From assembly GCA_003993805.1 (NCBI GenBank), contig RSEF01000001.1, positions 153,420,962-153,484,961 of the forward strand: 64,000 nucleotides of DNA. Direction: 5' to 3'. Below are positions 22,435 to 36,300 of this stretch, one piece after another. The notes under the pieces are model-generated. The model was not told where the DNA came from. It made no database searches and was given only the letters and a program-made list of their open reading frames with translations. The translations under genes were made by a program, and so were the position numbers. The DNA is from Himantopus leucocephalus. Its lineage: Eukaryota > Chordata > Aves > Charadriiformes > Recurvirostridae. Position 1 is the first letter of the stretch, and each line of letters opens with the position of its first letter.

Positions 22435-25400
22435 ACAAAGACATGCCAGAATGCCCATTTTTTAATAATAAGGAATGAGTACTCCCAATTGAAGCTCTCC
22501 TTTCAATCAAGGCCACAGGCTAAAAACCTAAAAGACAATGGTAGCAGGAGCCTCATGGGATCTTGGACTGCTGCATTATTCCATCTCCGATATGCAAGCC
22601 TAAGACATAACAAGAGTTAAAAAGGCTGTGTCAGGAATATCAACTCTGACATTTCTCTTTGTAACTAATTTTGTACAGTTATGTTACTGAACTCCACATA
22701 AGCAGTTCATTTATACCTTGGAAAAAGAGGGAAGGAAAAACAAACATCATGCGTAACGCTAATGTAGGAGGCAGCAAAATTTGTATCAACAATTCTGATA
22801 TAGTGTATGGGCATAGATGTGTTTTAATGCTTTATAAGAAACTTGCATAAGTAAATCTTTAAAAACTAGGCATGCTACTGTACAGGTATAGATCTATTTG
22901 TCTAGCTTCGGCTTTTCTCTAAGGGCCATTTCTGCAGTATTTAAGTGCCTTATAACAAATTAGATTATATTCAGACAAACACAGAATCATTTGCTTCCTT
23001 CTCTGTACGGCTTTCTTGCATGTGCATGTATGTACACACGTATCAGAACATACACACAATACATACATACAACTGCATATATTTTCACAATTTTTAATGG
23101 GTAAGGGTATTACAATTTTATTCCCCGACATCCTTAAGCTGAAAATTTTGACATAAATTGAATAAGACAAAAAGGTCTATACATTTGTGTTTTGACCATT
23201 GTTGTATCCATGCCTGTAGATTGATACATTTATGAAATCATTTCAGGATCTAGATTAATTTCATTTGTTCTTTAAATTCAGTCCCTGAAGGACTGCTGGA
23301 AAAGCACGTGTTTATTTTCCAATATTCGTCAAACACTGGCTTAAACACTGCTTGAACAGAAAGGTGCTGAACAGAAACTGCCTGGTGAGACCTGATGCAG
23401 GAGCCACCCTGTCACACCTCTGACCCCGTGCACGCAGCTGGCATCACACAGATGCTTGCAGACACGGTGAATGTCCTAGCCCAGCTTCCATCTGCTGTAA
23501 AAAAAACCAAACAAACAAACAAAAAAATCCAGGCACAAAGGGGAGCCCAGTTAAACCTGGTGAAATTGCTGCTGTGCCCTCCAGATGCCAGAGACTACCT
23601 ACAAAAGGCAGTAAGAAGGCTGCCCATGTGCCCTTTGTTTTCACACTGTCATAGCTAAGCTGTGTGGCCTTATTTAATGGGACTGACAGCATAACCTACA
23701 TGGCACAGCTTTTTCGACCAGTTCTGAGCATTGATTGTACTTTATTTATTCGGCACTTGAGCTATCAAAGGGAAAAAGTGCCCGTGGCAAGCTAGGTTGC
23801 AGTAACAATCTGTGCATTTTAAACTGCCTGCATCTACTTAGTTACTATAACTACTCCCAACTGTGTGATTAAATACAAATGATGTTTCCATATATGAACC
23901 GCAAGCTTCTTTCCAATATGTGCTGAACATGATACTTAAAACATAGGATTCTCAAATGGAATAACATTTATGGGAGTAATTTCCCAAATGTGTATGATTA
24001 TCACTTGCAAGGATGTATACACCAGTTAAAACCCCCAGCATGATGAGAAATCATTTCCAATACACTGAGAAAGGAAACAGAGAATTAAAATTCTGCTTCT
24101 CCACAAAGAAGTCTCTCATATAAATCAGCTACCTGTTTGTCACTCAGACATTAATATAGTGCTCAAATTTGTACATTCCTCATGCCATTTAAGTGTAAAC
24201 ATTACCTATTTTACTATATCAATACTGTCTTTGGTAATTATATTGATTTAAATAGAGGATTTAACATTGGAAATTACCTTCAATTCCTGTTCTATTTTTT
24301 CAAAAAATGAACTAAACTTTAATCAATGAACTGCTCACCCTTAATGGAGTAGTTATATTAATGCATTTTAAACAGAAGAACAAGTAAGCCAATGAGGTAA
24401 ATAAAAAATGGGATAAAATAAAGAATGGTAGATGACTACAAATCAACCAGTTGTCTTCCTCTTCTAAGAGTACTGGCTTCACAAGCCAGGGAAATTTCAT
24501 AGCTATGGTTAATCTCAACTTTTGTAACTCATTTGATAAGGCATGTGTAAATGGTTAGCAAAACAAGGCAAGCAACAGAAAGCTGTCATTCAGAAGATGG
24601 AGAGGGAAGAAGAAGGGGCAATGCGAAGTGCACAACTTAGTTCCAGTCTGAGCTCTAAAACTGATCCCTGAGTGAGCTACCAACCCTTAAATTGCCTGCT
24701 TTCAATCCCAGGTCTTATAATGAGTTTTTATGTGGTTTATTCATTGCCTGTTTAATCACAGAAGGAGTAAGATGCAAGAGACTCTTTCATGAGAGAGACA
24801 ACCATACTGCCAGGATGCAGAAACAGACACATCTCCAGCAGAGGGAGGGAAGAAATGATGCTTTTTCGTGTGACATTGGGATTAGCTTAATCTGAAGTAA
24901 TGTATCCTTCACACACACATTCAAAAAGACAGACTCACACAGGAGCAGGTGCAGGAGGGGCTCTGAGGATGATGGGGGGAGCAGGTCTCAGATCAAAACC
25001 ATCAACGGTCTGAAGGAGGACCTGCCTGTAGTCAACTTCTTCAGGCTACCCTGATCACAAGGCACTGCTGAAGGCTGTCACTGAAATCTGCTCCCTCACT
25101 GTGGTTTAGGAATGTCCTTTGACTTCAGTGCCTGTAATCCTCACTTGGAATGCAGACAGCTGAGGATGTCTCCCCATATTTGCTCTTTTGGGAAGGGGGA
25201 TTGCAGGTCTTCAAGACCACTAACCAGATTTGGGTACCTCTGAGGGGTTCCCATGGCAGAGACCTACAGCCTGCCACTAGGGTATTCAGGTTGACAGTAC
25301 TTTCTATGCATCCTAGTCAGGAAAGTGTTGGAGACAACTTGAAGCAGAAAACAAATACAGTGTGGGTGTATGTCTTTTGTCTCATCATTAGTGGCTAACA

Positions 25401-28400
25401 GAGAGGAGACAGTGTTTCTGTTTCCAAGACATTTCCCAACATTAAAAAAATATTGCCCCCAGTATACAACTAAATAAGGAAACAACGCTGGTGCTTGAAA
25501 TTCCTTGCCCCTGCGTATGGCACAGAGGACTGGAGGTAGTACCGATTTCTGCTTCCAGGTTCCACTTACAAGGCAGAGCTGTAGAGAATTGTAACTTTCC
25601 TGTCTTCTGGCAAATACTATTGATCTTACCATCTACTGTTACTTCTTTTAGTCAACAGTGAAAAAGTGTATATCAATGCCTCCCATGCAAATGCAACCAC
25701 CTGCATATGACTCATCAAATAGGAGGACTGTTCGGTCAAAGCAGATAATTTAGTGCTCCTAAAGGAATAGTGAACTTTCTAAGGTAGAAGGGTGAGAAGT
25801 ATTATCTCACTTTTGCAAAAGATGAAATAGGAGAAGGTTACTTACCCATTCCTTCTTCTCCATATAATGTGTCTCCAAGAAGAGGCTGGACCATTACAAG
25901 CACTCAAAAGCAAATGATCAGTGAAAAATAACATGTCCATATGTTGGAATAACCTTTAAGAAATGTAAGCATAGTCTCAGGTTTTTATATCTCAAAGTAA
26001 CTGTTATTACAAAAGATGAGGGGAGATTTTTTAATCTTAAAAATATTTCTCGGGCAAGCCTGAAACAAAATGGACTCACAAAGAAATAAAAAAAAAAAAA
26101 ACCCTGGATTAACTGGTATCTAGCATATTTTTATCTATCAAAATATAAGTACACTAACTTTTGCATTACCTCATATTCTTTCTTCTCAGGTGTGCATGAT
26201 TCTGAGATGTAGACCAGATTGAACATGTCAAAGTCTGCAATTTCTGCTTATTTTGTTTATTGTTCTTTTTTCTTTTTTTTTTTTTTAATTTTTTTTCCTT
26301 TCCTGGCTGGACAACAAATGTGACACCTAACATTTCACATTTAAAAAGTATGAGCTGTTCCTGTAACGATCACAGCATTTAGAGAAAAGCATTGAATCTG
26401 ACAGATTTGTGCAAGATAAGAGTTTTCTAGTTAAATGTTTTATATTTCTTCATCTTTGTGCATACAATATAAGTTATATATTTTGTCTGAGTTCTAAAAC
26501 TATAGCCTTTTTGGATTCAGTGCTTAATGAAAACAGAGTATTATACTATGAAAGGTGACCTATTGAAGGCAAAGTGCTAATAAGTAGCAGATTGTTCAAC
26601 ATGACCTAAACCCTTTTTTTATTGAAAAATGAGATCTACAAAGGTACTTTGTAACATGTTTCATAAGGACTTAATTTTGCTCAGCACTAACAGGGCCATT
26701 AAATCTACTTAGAATCTGGATTACAAGAAAACGGGGATATTTGTATTCTTTTTTACCTTTTTCAGAAAGTAAAAATGCATGCCTCTTGTACTCCCTTAAG
26801 ATGTTTTCTAAAGAAACAAAAGAAACTTACTACAATTTCTCCTCTCGGGGCAGAGTTAGAGACAAAAAGGCAGGGCCGAAGGGACAGAGGATGAGTTGGG
26901 GAACTGCCTTTTTTTTACCATTAATTACAGGTGATTGTGCAACTCACAAGAGGCCTAATGAGCACTTTCCCAATGCAGACAAGCAGTAGTCTATGGAGCA
27001 GCCACATAGTCTTGCGCCCGTTAGTCCCTGCCTTATTATGAAAGCAGTTGCATTTCATAGAGACATTCACATACCAAGTGGAGGCAATGGCAGAGCAGTA
27101 AACATGCTGTGACTGTTGCTGACAAGGGTTTTTGCTGTTGTGCCATTGTTACCTTTTAGGGCCACCCCCTCATCCCACAACTTACTTTTTAGATTCACCC
27201 GTTGGCGTTGGTCCCACGTTTAAACCGTAAACTCTTCAAGGCCACTACTTCACATCTCCTTGAAGAGCATGTCATGCTGGGGTGCCATGGCTCAGAGACG
27301 TCACCAGAAAATAAATCAGTCTGTTGCATTAGAAATTTAGCTGTAGCTGGAATCTCCATCTGACCCAGCTTTACAGCTATCTATGTTCAGGGAACACTCA
27401 CCTGCTCAGACAGCACCCTGCTTGGGGTCTTCCAATACATTCTAACAAATCAAAGGCTGGGTATTGCTCCCTAGAATTACAATCTGTCAGGATCAATCAC
27501 CTCAATCATACCTAACTGTAAGGAGGAAAATTAAGTTAGGATTGGCGAGGGCAGTAAAGGACTCATAGAAAGGTCTGAGGGCATCTTCCACAATGTTTAC
27601 ATCTTTTCCGCTGCCTGTGAAGACCAACTGGCAAGCCAAAAGCACTAAGAGAGAAGGACAATGTTTTACTTGGATCCGTGATGCAGAAGGGCAGTGTTCC
27701 ACTCCTGTCAGCTGCCTTCTGTCCAGCCTTGAGCACGTTGCACAGGGCACAAACAGATGGGAAAGGGTAGGTGCAATTGTCAGTCCATGCTTTAATGTGT
27801 GGAATTTGTTCCATTGACACATAGTGCTGACACTCCCCTATTTAACACCTTGGGAGGACCACACATTGTTGAAAGAAACCAAAATACTGAGCAAGAGTGA
27901 TAGTACACACATCCTCTTTCTGCAATACTCATAACCACATGAATGTAGTTCCCTCAATATTTAGTGATTGGGCACCCAGGGAGGGCTGGAAACTGGGGAC
28001 TCAGATCTCCTTATGTTATGTCACGGATCCTTGTTCCCCTCATTTGGGCTGGTGAGTAGTGATTGGTTTTTCTGCTTTGGGCGATTAGATGTGGTCTGAG
28101 TGCATTTAGCACCACACTCCAGGATGGAGACAAGCAGTGTCAGGACGAACGATTCCTGATAACCTGAGGTACTAACTAGACCCAAAGCAGGGCTATGTTA
28201 TCTGTATAGATGGGCTGGAGCAGATACAGGCTTCCTTAGGAACACACAGCAGCAGAAATTTTCGTGCCTCTGGAATTTTGTAGACATGAGCTTGGATGCT
28301 AAGGACGTTCAGATGCCTCAAGGCCAGAGTTTTGTGAACGCCACCTGGACTTAAATGTAAGGCTTAAAGGTTTCGGTTCTCCTCGGTGTTCTTTCAAGAT

Positions 28401-29149
28401 AGTCTTTATTTTTATTGTGACACATTAATTTAGCTATAAAAGTGAGATAAAATCTTTCCTTTACCAGTTTTAAGGTTACCTGAAGTATGTATTCAGATTG
28501 GAAGGGGAGCTGCAGGAAACTCACCAGTGGGTATTTTCTTCACATAATACAAGAGAATCAGGACATCACTCCTGTTCCCCACTCATAATGCTGCCAGTAG
28601 CATAATGTGGGCTGCTTGTTCATGCTTTTCTCAGATGCCCCAGGAAGAGAAGGCAGAAACTACCTGGTGCACCTTTCTCAGACCTGTTTCCACTTATTGT
28701 GGGCCCCAACTGGTTATTCTGAACCCCTGGTGCCAATGGGTTTCCTCTCCCCTTTTCTGCCTTATTTCAGTCTCTCTGGTGCTGGGATCCCAGTCACACA
28801 CCAGGTGCAGGTCATGAACCTAAGACTGAGCTTTTTGTGAGGTCTGTCAGGTAAGCGGGCTCATTTGGAGGGAGGCAAGGAGGGAAGTGTTTGAAGGAAG
28901 AGTTTATGGGAATGGCTAAAAGTTTACATTATGAGGGCTTCAAACTATTGGTTTTATATACAAGTAACAGCTTACCTTAGCTTTCCTATCTGCAATTTCT
29001 TATTCCTTGTTTATCATAAAAAGACCTCAAATCCTGCTTCTAGTAAACTGCTTCAGTTTCTGCTTTGCTAGACTTTTACTATAGAGTTTCTGGGATAAAT
29101 TGTGGGATGGTTATATCTGTGGTCATTGCCTTGGAGGGACAAAAGGGGC
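22435..29149. other. No gene; long AT-rich stretch
   Basis: I saw no named repeat and no convincing exon. Low-complexity pieces include an AAAC-rich stretch (about 23500-23527) and A-runs near 26087-26101. The minus-strand frames at 25264-25632 and 27502-27822 have no recognisable motif. Confidence 0.4.
26263..26303 (+). repeat. T-rich low-complexity tract
   Basis: Around 40 bases almost entirely T with a few A and C interruptions. It could be the antisense A-tail of an old retrocopy; nothing recognisable precedes it on the minus strand. Confidence 0.75.
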
Positions 29150-29310
29150 CAAAGCCTACGCCCTGGCTTCAGCAGCTTGCAGAAGTATAACGCGACTTAC
29201 ACTTGCCTCTTGTGGAAGAACTGAGCGAAGTGATAGGAATGGAGATGGGGTCAGGACGAGTCAGAGATGTCCCAGAAACACATTGTAATGCGACCTTTTG
29301 GCGACATCGG
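29150..29310. promoter_or_regulatory. Local CpG-rich patch
   Basis: Contains about eight CpG sites (among them ACGCGAC near 29190, GAGCGAAG near 29223, GCGACCTT and GGCGACATCGG near 29290-29310) in an otherwise CpG-poor region. No gene start can be linked. It may be a regulatory patch or a relic of a CpG-rich insertion. Confidence 0.2.
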
Positions 29311-29451
29311 TAGTTAACCTCTCCTCAGCCTGAGACTGGTACCTGGCCCTCAGCACAGCTCAGACACAAAGCTTCACCAGCGCAAAACCATCCCCGCTGC
29401 AGGAGAAGTACAGCCATGTGCATGGTGGTTCGCTGAGTCCAGGAAAGATGT

Positions 29452-29522
29452 GCAGCAGAGCAGGGAAATAAGGCAGCTCTCTTGACTGTCAGGCCCCTGC
29501 TCTAACCTCTAGAGCACACTTC
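29452..29522 (+). mobile_element. MIR-like SINE 3' fragment
   Basis: The pattern GCAGAGCAGGGAAATAAGG, CTCTTGACTGTCAGGCCC, then CTGCTCTAACCTCTAGAGCA follows the conserved tail of MIR/CORE-type SINEs, whose end reads as a CTGACTCCC...CTCTAACCACTAGA stretch. It is only about 70 bases, without the upstream core. Confidence 0.55.
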
Positions 29523-31589
29523 ATAAATGTTTGAATCTTTAATAAAATCTTCTGGGTGTCTGCTTCCTGCAACGCTAACTCTTTTAAAGTATTCATGGCT
29601 TATTTGTTTATGACTCTTAAACAAACCTATTAAACACTCTGCATTATTTTTAGTTAAATTTTGTTTTTTTCCCCTTCCACTTTAATAATTGATATTGTTT
29701 TGGATACATAAATATGTCCTAAGAGTATTTGTCATCTCCTAATGTTTACAGTGGGGATTTTTTTTTTTCTGTAAAACTGTGGGATTTTTCTTCCATATAG
29801 AGTATGCCGTTCTGTTACATGCACATTTCAGAAACGGTCACAGACAGTGCATCTGGCAATGGCATGAGGATTTGCAGGAATTGCAGTTAATGCTGCTTGG
29901 AAAACCTCATGTTTTAGTTTCTCAGTCATCATGTGGTCACAGAGAACAAGGACACCCCCCATATAAAATATTACAAAATTCTCTTAAGCGATGGTTAAAA
30001 AATTTCTGGCACGCTCCTATCTATTTTCAACAATTACTGAATTAGGACTTCATGTCTAACATACTGGGAATACGCAGGATGGTGCAAAGGAGAACAAAAG
30101 AGTGCAGAGGAACATGAGTGTCTTAGATAAGGGGCTTATGCATGCAGCTCAGAGATTAAACTCATTCTTCTTGCTTTATGTGAAGAGTGGATGGAAATCC
30201 TGAGCTGCTCTGTGCCTAAATTTTGCAGACAGAAATAGTTGGGAAAGTCAACAAAAAGTTCAAATGCTCCTACTCCAAATTGTTAGTAAGTTCTGGATGT
30301 TATTTTCTATGCTTCTGGTAACTTCAAGAAAAATAAATAATAAACGCAGATAAAGAGAAACTGAGTCTGCTCTAGAATGACCTTTTTTTTTTAAAAAAAA
30401 GGTTCCCGAGGCCACTGGAGTTGTCTTGGCATGGAACTGGTGAAAACAATAGTGAGGATTCACTGAGGAAATGCTCCTTGTAGGCACCTGCCAGACAATA
30501 CAATCACAGATGCAAAATCCCCTCACCCTGGAAAATGAAAGAGCACCCTCTACTTCTTTTCTCTTTTCTGAAAACAACTCTTGAGTCCCTTGTGCTTGAA
30601 CCATTTCCAGCTACAAGAATATGATGAGAAACAATAAGTGCAACAGGTCAAACCTGCCAGTTGCATGAGCAAGTGATGCCTATCACGAGCCCTCAAGTTT
30701 GCTTGTGTAAACTCCATGGAAAAGCCAATGGACAGCACAAAAGCCCAGCACAAAATCTTCCATTCCCTGCTGTTCCATCTTTTCATATTTGAATCAAACT
30801 TTTCTGACTGTGGTCAATGAGCCGTATATGCAATGATTTGCGGAGCGAGCAGATTATTTTCCGTCCCAGACTCACCAGGTGGCAGTGCTATATACAGTCT
30901 ATAAGTGGCAGTGGCTTTTAGAGAAACATCAAGTTGCTGCCAGTGGGAAAGAGGACAGCAGCAGGGCAGTTTTGCTCAGGAAAAGTGGAAGGAAGCAAAA
31001 AAAGGAAAATAGGGTTTGGCTCCTGAAAAGCTGGAAAAGGCAGGAAGCGTTTGGCTTACATTCGTATGATGGTGACCCTGTGTTGGGAGCAACTGGGAGT
31101 CTGCTGGGATGCCTGGGACTACACCCCAGGGGAGGGATCCAGTTTTGTAGATGAGACCCTTCACTCCACCTGATGTCAGTGTCATCTTTCACTTCCCCTG
31201 CTCCTGTGGCAGAGGGGTGAGGAAGAAGCAGGTGGCAGCAGTGAAGATTCAACTATTAGACACTTAGACAACTTCATGTGACTGCATGGTACCTGGCCTC
31301 CTGGGCACAAAGGGAGCAGACTTCACAAGATGTCACTGAAAACTAATACTTATCTATGATGTCTCCTAAACTAGAAACAGGAGAAAACACATAGGTATGG
31401 AAGAGCACCTGGAATATTGCAATATACAAGCTGGATGTGGCTAATGTCCAATGCATCTCTGAAAAGGCCAAGAGAGAAGTAAAATCACAACTGCAATAAA
31501 CAATGAAGGCAAATTAGACCTCCTCCAAAGCCATTTGACTTGCCTGAGCAATATAAAGCAACAGAATGAAAATTACAAGTGTTTTCACA
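29523..31589. other. No gene recognised
   Basis: AT-rich DNA with T-runs near 29757-29768. Short overlapping frames on both strands (for example 29779-30045 and 30260-30604) have no recognised content. 31400-31589 may be an even more decayed upstream part of the CR1 that follows, but I could not trace it with confidence. Confidence 0.45.
30380..30403. repeat. Perfect 24-bp A/T palindrome
   Basis: An 11-base arm ACC followed by eight T, then TT, then its exact reverse complement (eight A followed by GGT). It can form a short hairpin or cruciform and is a likely slippage site. Confidence 0.85.
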
Positions 31590-33325
31590 CATCAGTATTA
31601 AAAAATGAGCTGGGAGACAGATTTTCTAGAGACAATAGATGGCTGCGTCCTGGAACAACTAGCCTGAGAAACCACAAGAAAAGAGGCTATTTTGGATATA
31701 ATCTGGAGTGATGGGCAGGACCTGCTTCAGTAAAAGCCTCCGTGATAGTGACTACAGTACTGAATTTGAAGAAAAGGAACTGTGTAAAAATGAGGTAACT
31801 GGTCAAAAATGAACAAAAAAACAAGCAAAAAATTTGTAAAAGCAGCTGTCCCAGATGAAAGAAGCCTAGGAGCAGCCTGGAGGCTGTTGAAAAATATACT
31901 GCTAGAAGTCAGGTAAAAAGTGTGCCACAATTCAGAAAGAAAACAACGCAGTCCAGAAAATCCCTTCAAGCCTTAACTGGAAAGTTATGCAGGCTATCAC
32001 ATGGAAAAGCATTTTTAAAAAATGGAAATCTGACCCAAAAAAGGAGAACAGGGAAGCCCATACACACAGCAAGTTGAAAGTAAATGAAAAATGAGAAGGG
32101 CTGAAAGGAATGGGAAGAGTATGACAAGGAGTTCCCTGAAGGCACCCATGGCAGGGAGCAGCAAAGGGGACTAGTGGGACCATATGGCCACCAAAGTGTA
32201 GAGGGGGCACACAGGCCAGGGTATACTAAAGGGCTCTGGAGGGTTCTGGGAGTCACAGCCCCATGACTCTGCCTCTGGTTCTGCCTGCTAAGCACGTCTG
32301 CCAGTGCTGGCAGTGTTCAACAATGACCTGGGAAAGGCAATGCACAGTAAATTATACAAGTGTATCTTGGGTAGACAACAGATTCACAGATTGTAAGAAA
32401 CCCCAGGAAAACCTCACAAAACTGAATGAGTTGGAAAAAAGGGGGCAGGTGAGCTTCAATATCAATAAATGCAAGGTGATGCACCTAGGGAACAGTAAAC
32501 TAAATCACGTTTGCATGACGCTGAAACCTGAGCTGTAAATGCCAGCTGTAACTGAGCTGCAACTATGAGAAAGAGACCTTGGAGTCATCACTGGCTGGTT
32601 TTCAAAATCATTGTCTCAATGCGCAGTGGCAGATGCAAAAGGGAATAATCAGACCAAAGCATCGCAAGGTATCATCACTGAGAGCAAGACAGACTTTTTG
32701 CCACCGTATTAAGCTGGGATGTGCCATGTCGCAAGTGCTGTGTGTGCAGTCCTGGCTCCGTGTCTCAGGAAGGACTGAGTGGAGCTGGAGCCGATACGGG
32801 AGGGACGCAGTGAAGAGGATCCTGGGGATGGAGCAGCTACCTTCCAAAGGGATACTACAGAGGTTTGGGACCCTTCATTTTTAACAGAAAGGATAAGCAT
32901 GTCAGAATCAGGAGGGTGCTGGGTAAGATGAATGCAGAGCTGTTATTGACTGTGTTCTTGAACTCGATGAAGCAAGAGGCAGACTGGTTTAACAGCAAGC
33001 GCTCCTTTACTGAGCACATAGGGAACTCTTGTACCTTGTTCTGACAGCAGGGGTGAAGGCAAGCAGTACCAGCAGGCTGAGAAAGGAAGAAGACAAATTC
33101 ATGTTCAGCAGGTCTATAAACAGATACCAGAAGGACTAGACAGGAAAATACCCTCTAACATCCCTAATCCAATGATTGCAGAAACTGGTGCAGTTTGAGG
33201 GAAATGGTCTGCTATGAAGTGGCCAGGGTCACGTGTTAAATGTCTGACTGCTGTTTCTGCAGACAGGACAGACTGGATGGACCACTGGTTCTATTATGTT
33301 GGGCATCTCTTCTCTTACATTCTTG
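31590..33325 (+). mobile_element. Long ancient CR1 LINE with internal deletion
   Basis: This is the longest CR1 piece in the window. 31590-32100 follows the segment between endonuclease and reverse transcriptase of old CR1 ORF2 (landmarks TGGGAGACAGATTTTC, TGGCTGCGTCCTGGAACAA, GAGGCTATTTTGGATATAAT, then the basic AT-rich stretch). From about 32310 the end of the reverse transcriptase appears: a shortened FNNDLG-like box, then KCKVMHLG in the frame at 32263-32538, then a GAGACCTTGGAGTCATC block. The 3' UTR follows and ends at AGACTGGATGGACCACTGG near 33275-33325. About 190 bases between the parts (32100-32300) do not match, and most reverse-transcriptase motifs are missing, so the copy is dead. 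Frameshifts and stops are frequent. Confidence 0.7.
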
Positions 33326-36300
33326 TATAATTTCAGGTTTGGAGAGAGGAAAATGTGTAATTCCAGAGCACACCAACGAATCTTGCTGTCTGACTTCATC
33401 CCTGTACCTTGCCTCAAATCCCATTTGTGCTGAGATTGCTAAAAAGATGGTTATTTGCCTATTGATTGTAACTATCCCTGCTACAACACCACCTCATGCC
33501 AACTATACATACATGCAGCCTCTAGCTGGAAATTGCCTAGATTTCTTGTATCCATTGATAGAAAAGTGGTACCATTTGAATGGAAGCAAACAAACAAAAG
33601 CATTACATTGGCAGAAATATGCTTAGTGGATAAAAATACCTAGAGGGTGAGCTCAGGCCCTTGTATTTGAGGTCAGATTGTGATGGAATTTTGCAAGTTC
33701 AGAGCTGCCTGCATGTAGAAAGCAGAGCTTTTCCCTACTATTTTTATAGCTATTCCTAGTTAGCTGCTGTTCCAGCCCTCATCATTTTACTGGAATTTGC
33801 TAGGCTCTGTGGTTATTTGCTCAGCTTTCTTCCATTTTCTCTTTGACCACATCAAACCTTTTTTCTTTTGTGATCCTCTTCACTTCGGTATACTGCGCTC
33901 AGAGGCAACACACAGACCTGCCAGACCAGGGCAGCTCAGACCCCTGCTTTTACATCTTCTCAGATGAAGTGTGAGAATCACTGTAGTTTGCCAGTTTCTT
34001 CTCCTTCCTTCCTTCCTTCCTTCATCCTTGGAAGAGGTAGCCGCAGACTTGTCTCCCTCCCTTGCTATTCTCAGTCTTGCCTAGGTTTCTTCCACTTTCA
34101 CTCCACAGCACCATTCACTTACATGGGGTACACTGGTATGTATATCCTGATATAGATGGGTATAGTCAAGGAGCAGAGACACTGGAGGGCTGGCCGTTAG
34201 GGGTAGCAGCTTTGCTCTTTACTAAGAAAATGCCTGTTCCTGAAAGAGGCTTGTGCGGTATTTCTGGGTTTTTATTTCTAAGCTAGCCTAGGAATGCGAG
34301 GCAGTGCAGTCGTTTGGCACAAAACTGCCCAGGTTGGTTTCAGAGAGTGCCATCACATAGTTCAAGTGGGGTGACGGCCCTGTGGTGTAAAGTCATATTG
34401 CCCTTTCATGTCAGGGCAGATGGCTCGTGTCCTCCCTTCCCCAGTGTTTGTCTGCGTGTGTGTCAATAAGTTACTTGATCCATGCTCTTGCACGAGTCTC
34501 CTGAGCTTAACTGCCTGAGAAAATTTGGAAGCATGAAAGCAGTTGATCTTTGTGGGCTGTTTAAAGTCTCCTTCTATCAGGAAATCTCAGTGTTTGCACA
34601 GCAAAAATCAGGGGGGAGAGAATGAAAGGAGAACATGAAAGAGCTACAAATTATGTTAACACAAAAGTCACAAGTAAAAAATTACTACGATGTATGAAAA
34701 GCACTTCCCCCTACAAGCATTTCTATTTCCTCCTTAACTTTCAAGCCCATAAAACACAGGAACACTGAAGGGAAAATAGTTTGTGCAAAGCCCACTGGAT
34801 GCTCATTTACTACCAACACCGATAGCTGCAGACGCTACAGCACAGCAGCAAACACACTGCCCAAAACTATTGCTTCTCCCACTGCACCAAAACACACGCA
34901 GCTCAGAGGTTGTCAGTAAATTTGTTTCACCTTTGCCCAGGCAGCTCTTGAGGCTGGTTTCTGAAAGAAATCTAGCCACCCACTCCCTCTTGGCAACGCC
35001 AGCCCATGGTCCTGGTGGGATATGGTGGCGAGATTGTCTCCGTGCTCATATCTTCCCCACCCCAAATTTAAGGTGAGCTTCAGGTCTCCCTGCTGCCTTT
35101 ATTTGGGGAAGAACAGACAGCATTTTTAGAGTGATATACTTACTTTAATACTGTCATAAACAGATTTTATGGCAGCAGAATTATTTCCAGCCAAACCTTT
35201 GGCAAAACATAAAGAATCCACACTAAGCTTATGACTTCTTCTGTGATGTCTCAGACATAAAAAGGGAGACTAGATTTTTTTTTTGTCTCATATTGAGTGC
35301 CTTTCTGAGATTCTCACGCACATGTTGTTTTCCAGCGTAATCTTTAAGTATTTCTTAGCCTCAATCCATTCACTATGCCTTTAAACTGCTTGCTTTGGCA
35401 TCTCTAATAACACCTCTTCTGGCACACAGAGATAGATTGTACTTTGTCCTTTTTCTTTCTATCTTTCCAGACTATTTTTTTGCAGACTAAAGTATATTCA
35501 GGAAATTATATGCTACTTTCAAAGTGGGTTTACAGCCTGACTACTAGAAGAATCATGGAGTGAGGAATTTCATTTTGAGTATCTTCTTAGAGTTGGTGCT
35601 GGTTTGGGGGAAGAGAAGTTAATGAGGAGGAGATATGGACAGAAAAAGAGCAAAAGAAAAGTGTTTGGTGCTATGAAATGGTTTATCCAGCTAGCTTAAA
35701 TCTTGCCACTTAGCTGGTACAGTTGGCTCGTGGCTCACAGAAATATTGCTACATATTCTGAGAAAAGGAATGCTCCTTAGAAAAGTGAAATTCCATTTTA
35801 TTGTTTTATACATATCTTCTTAGCAATTTTGAGTAGATAGCTGTGGCTTTGCTATTTTTATTAGTGTGCTTTTGAGAAGTTGTTCTTCCTTATTGCCAGG
35901 GCCTGCCACTCAGACCATGTCAGGTGGGAGGACAGGGTCTTTTACTGTCAATACCTTCCTCACATTTCCTGCTCTTCTGAATAGTCCTGTTACTTGTCTC
36001 TGTTTCCTGTCCAAAGCAGATATGCATCCCAGTTTGCAAAAGGAGCACTTTGGCGTATCTTTTTATATAATTAAGGTCTGCTACTTCTTCAGCTTGGATG
36101 AACATGAACCCATCTAAACCTCCGTATCCCAAACTTTCCCAAATACAAGCAGATGTGTGAGTATGAGGAGTGAAATTTGCAAAAGGAAACTCGCCCTGAC
36201 TACAGCCTAATACAAACGAACCTGTTTTGGTTTAGGTTTGAATTATATTAAACTATTTTTATTTTTTTCCTCTCTCTGGATATTCTTTTGTGATATTCTA

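Noticed and set aside
24940..25100. Stretch that reads like a short decayed coding segment
   Set aside because: A few tens of plausible codons are followed by a stop. No protein family could be recognised, so a pseudogene call is not supportable.
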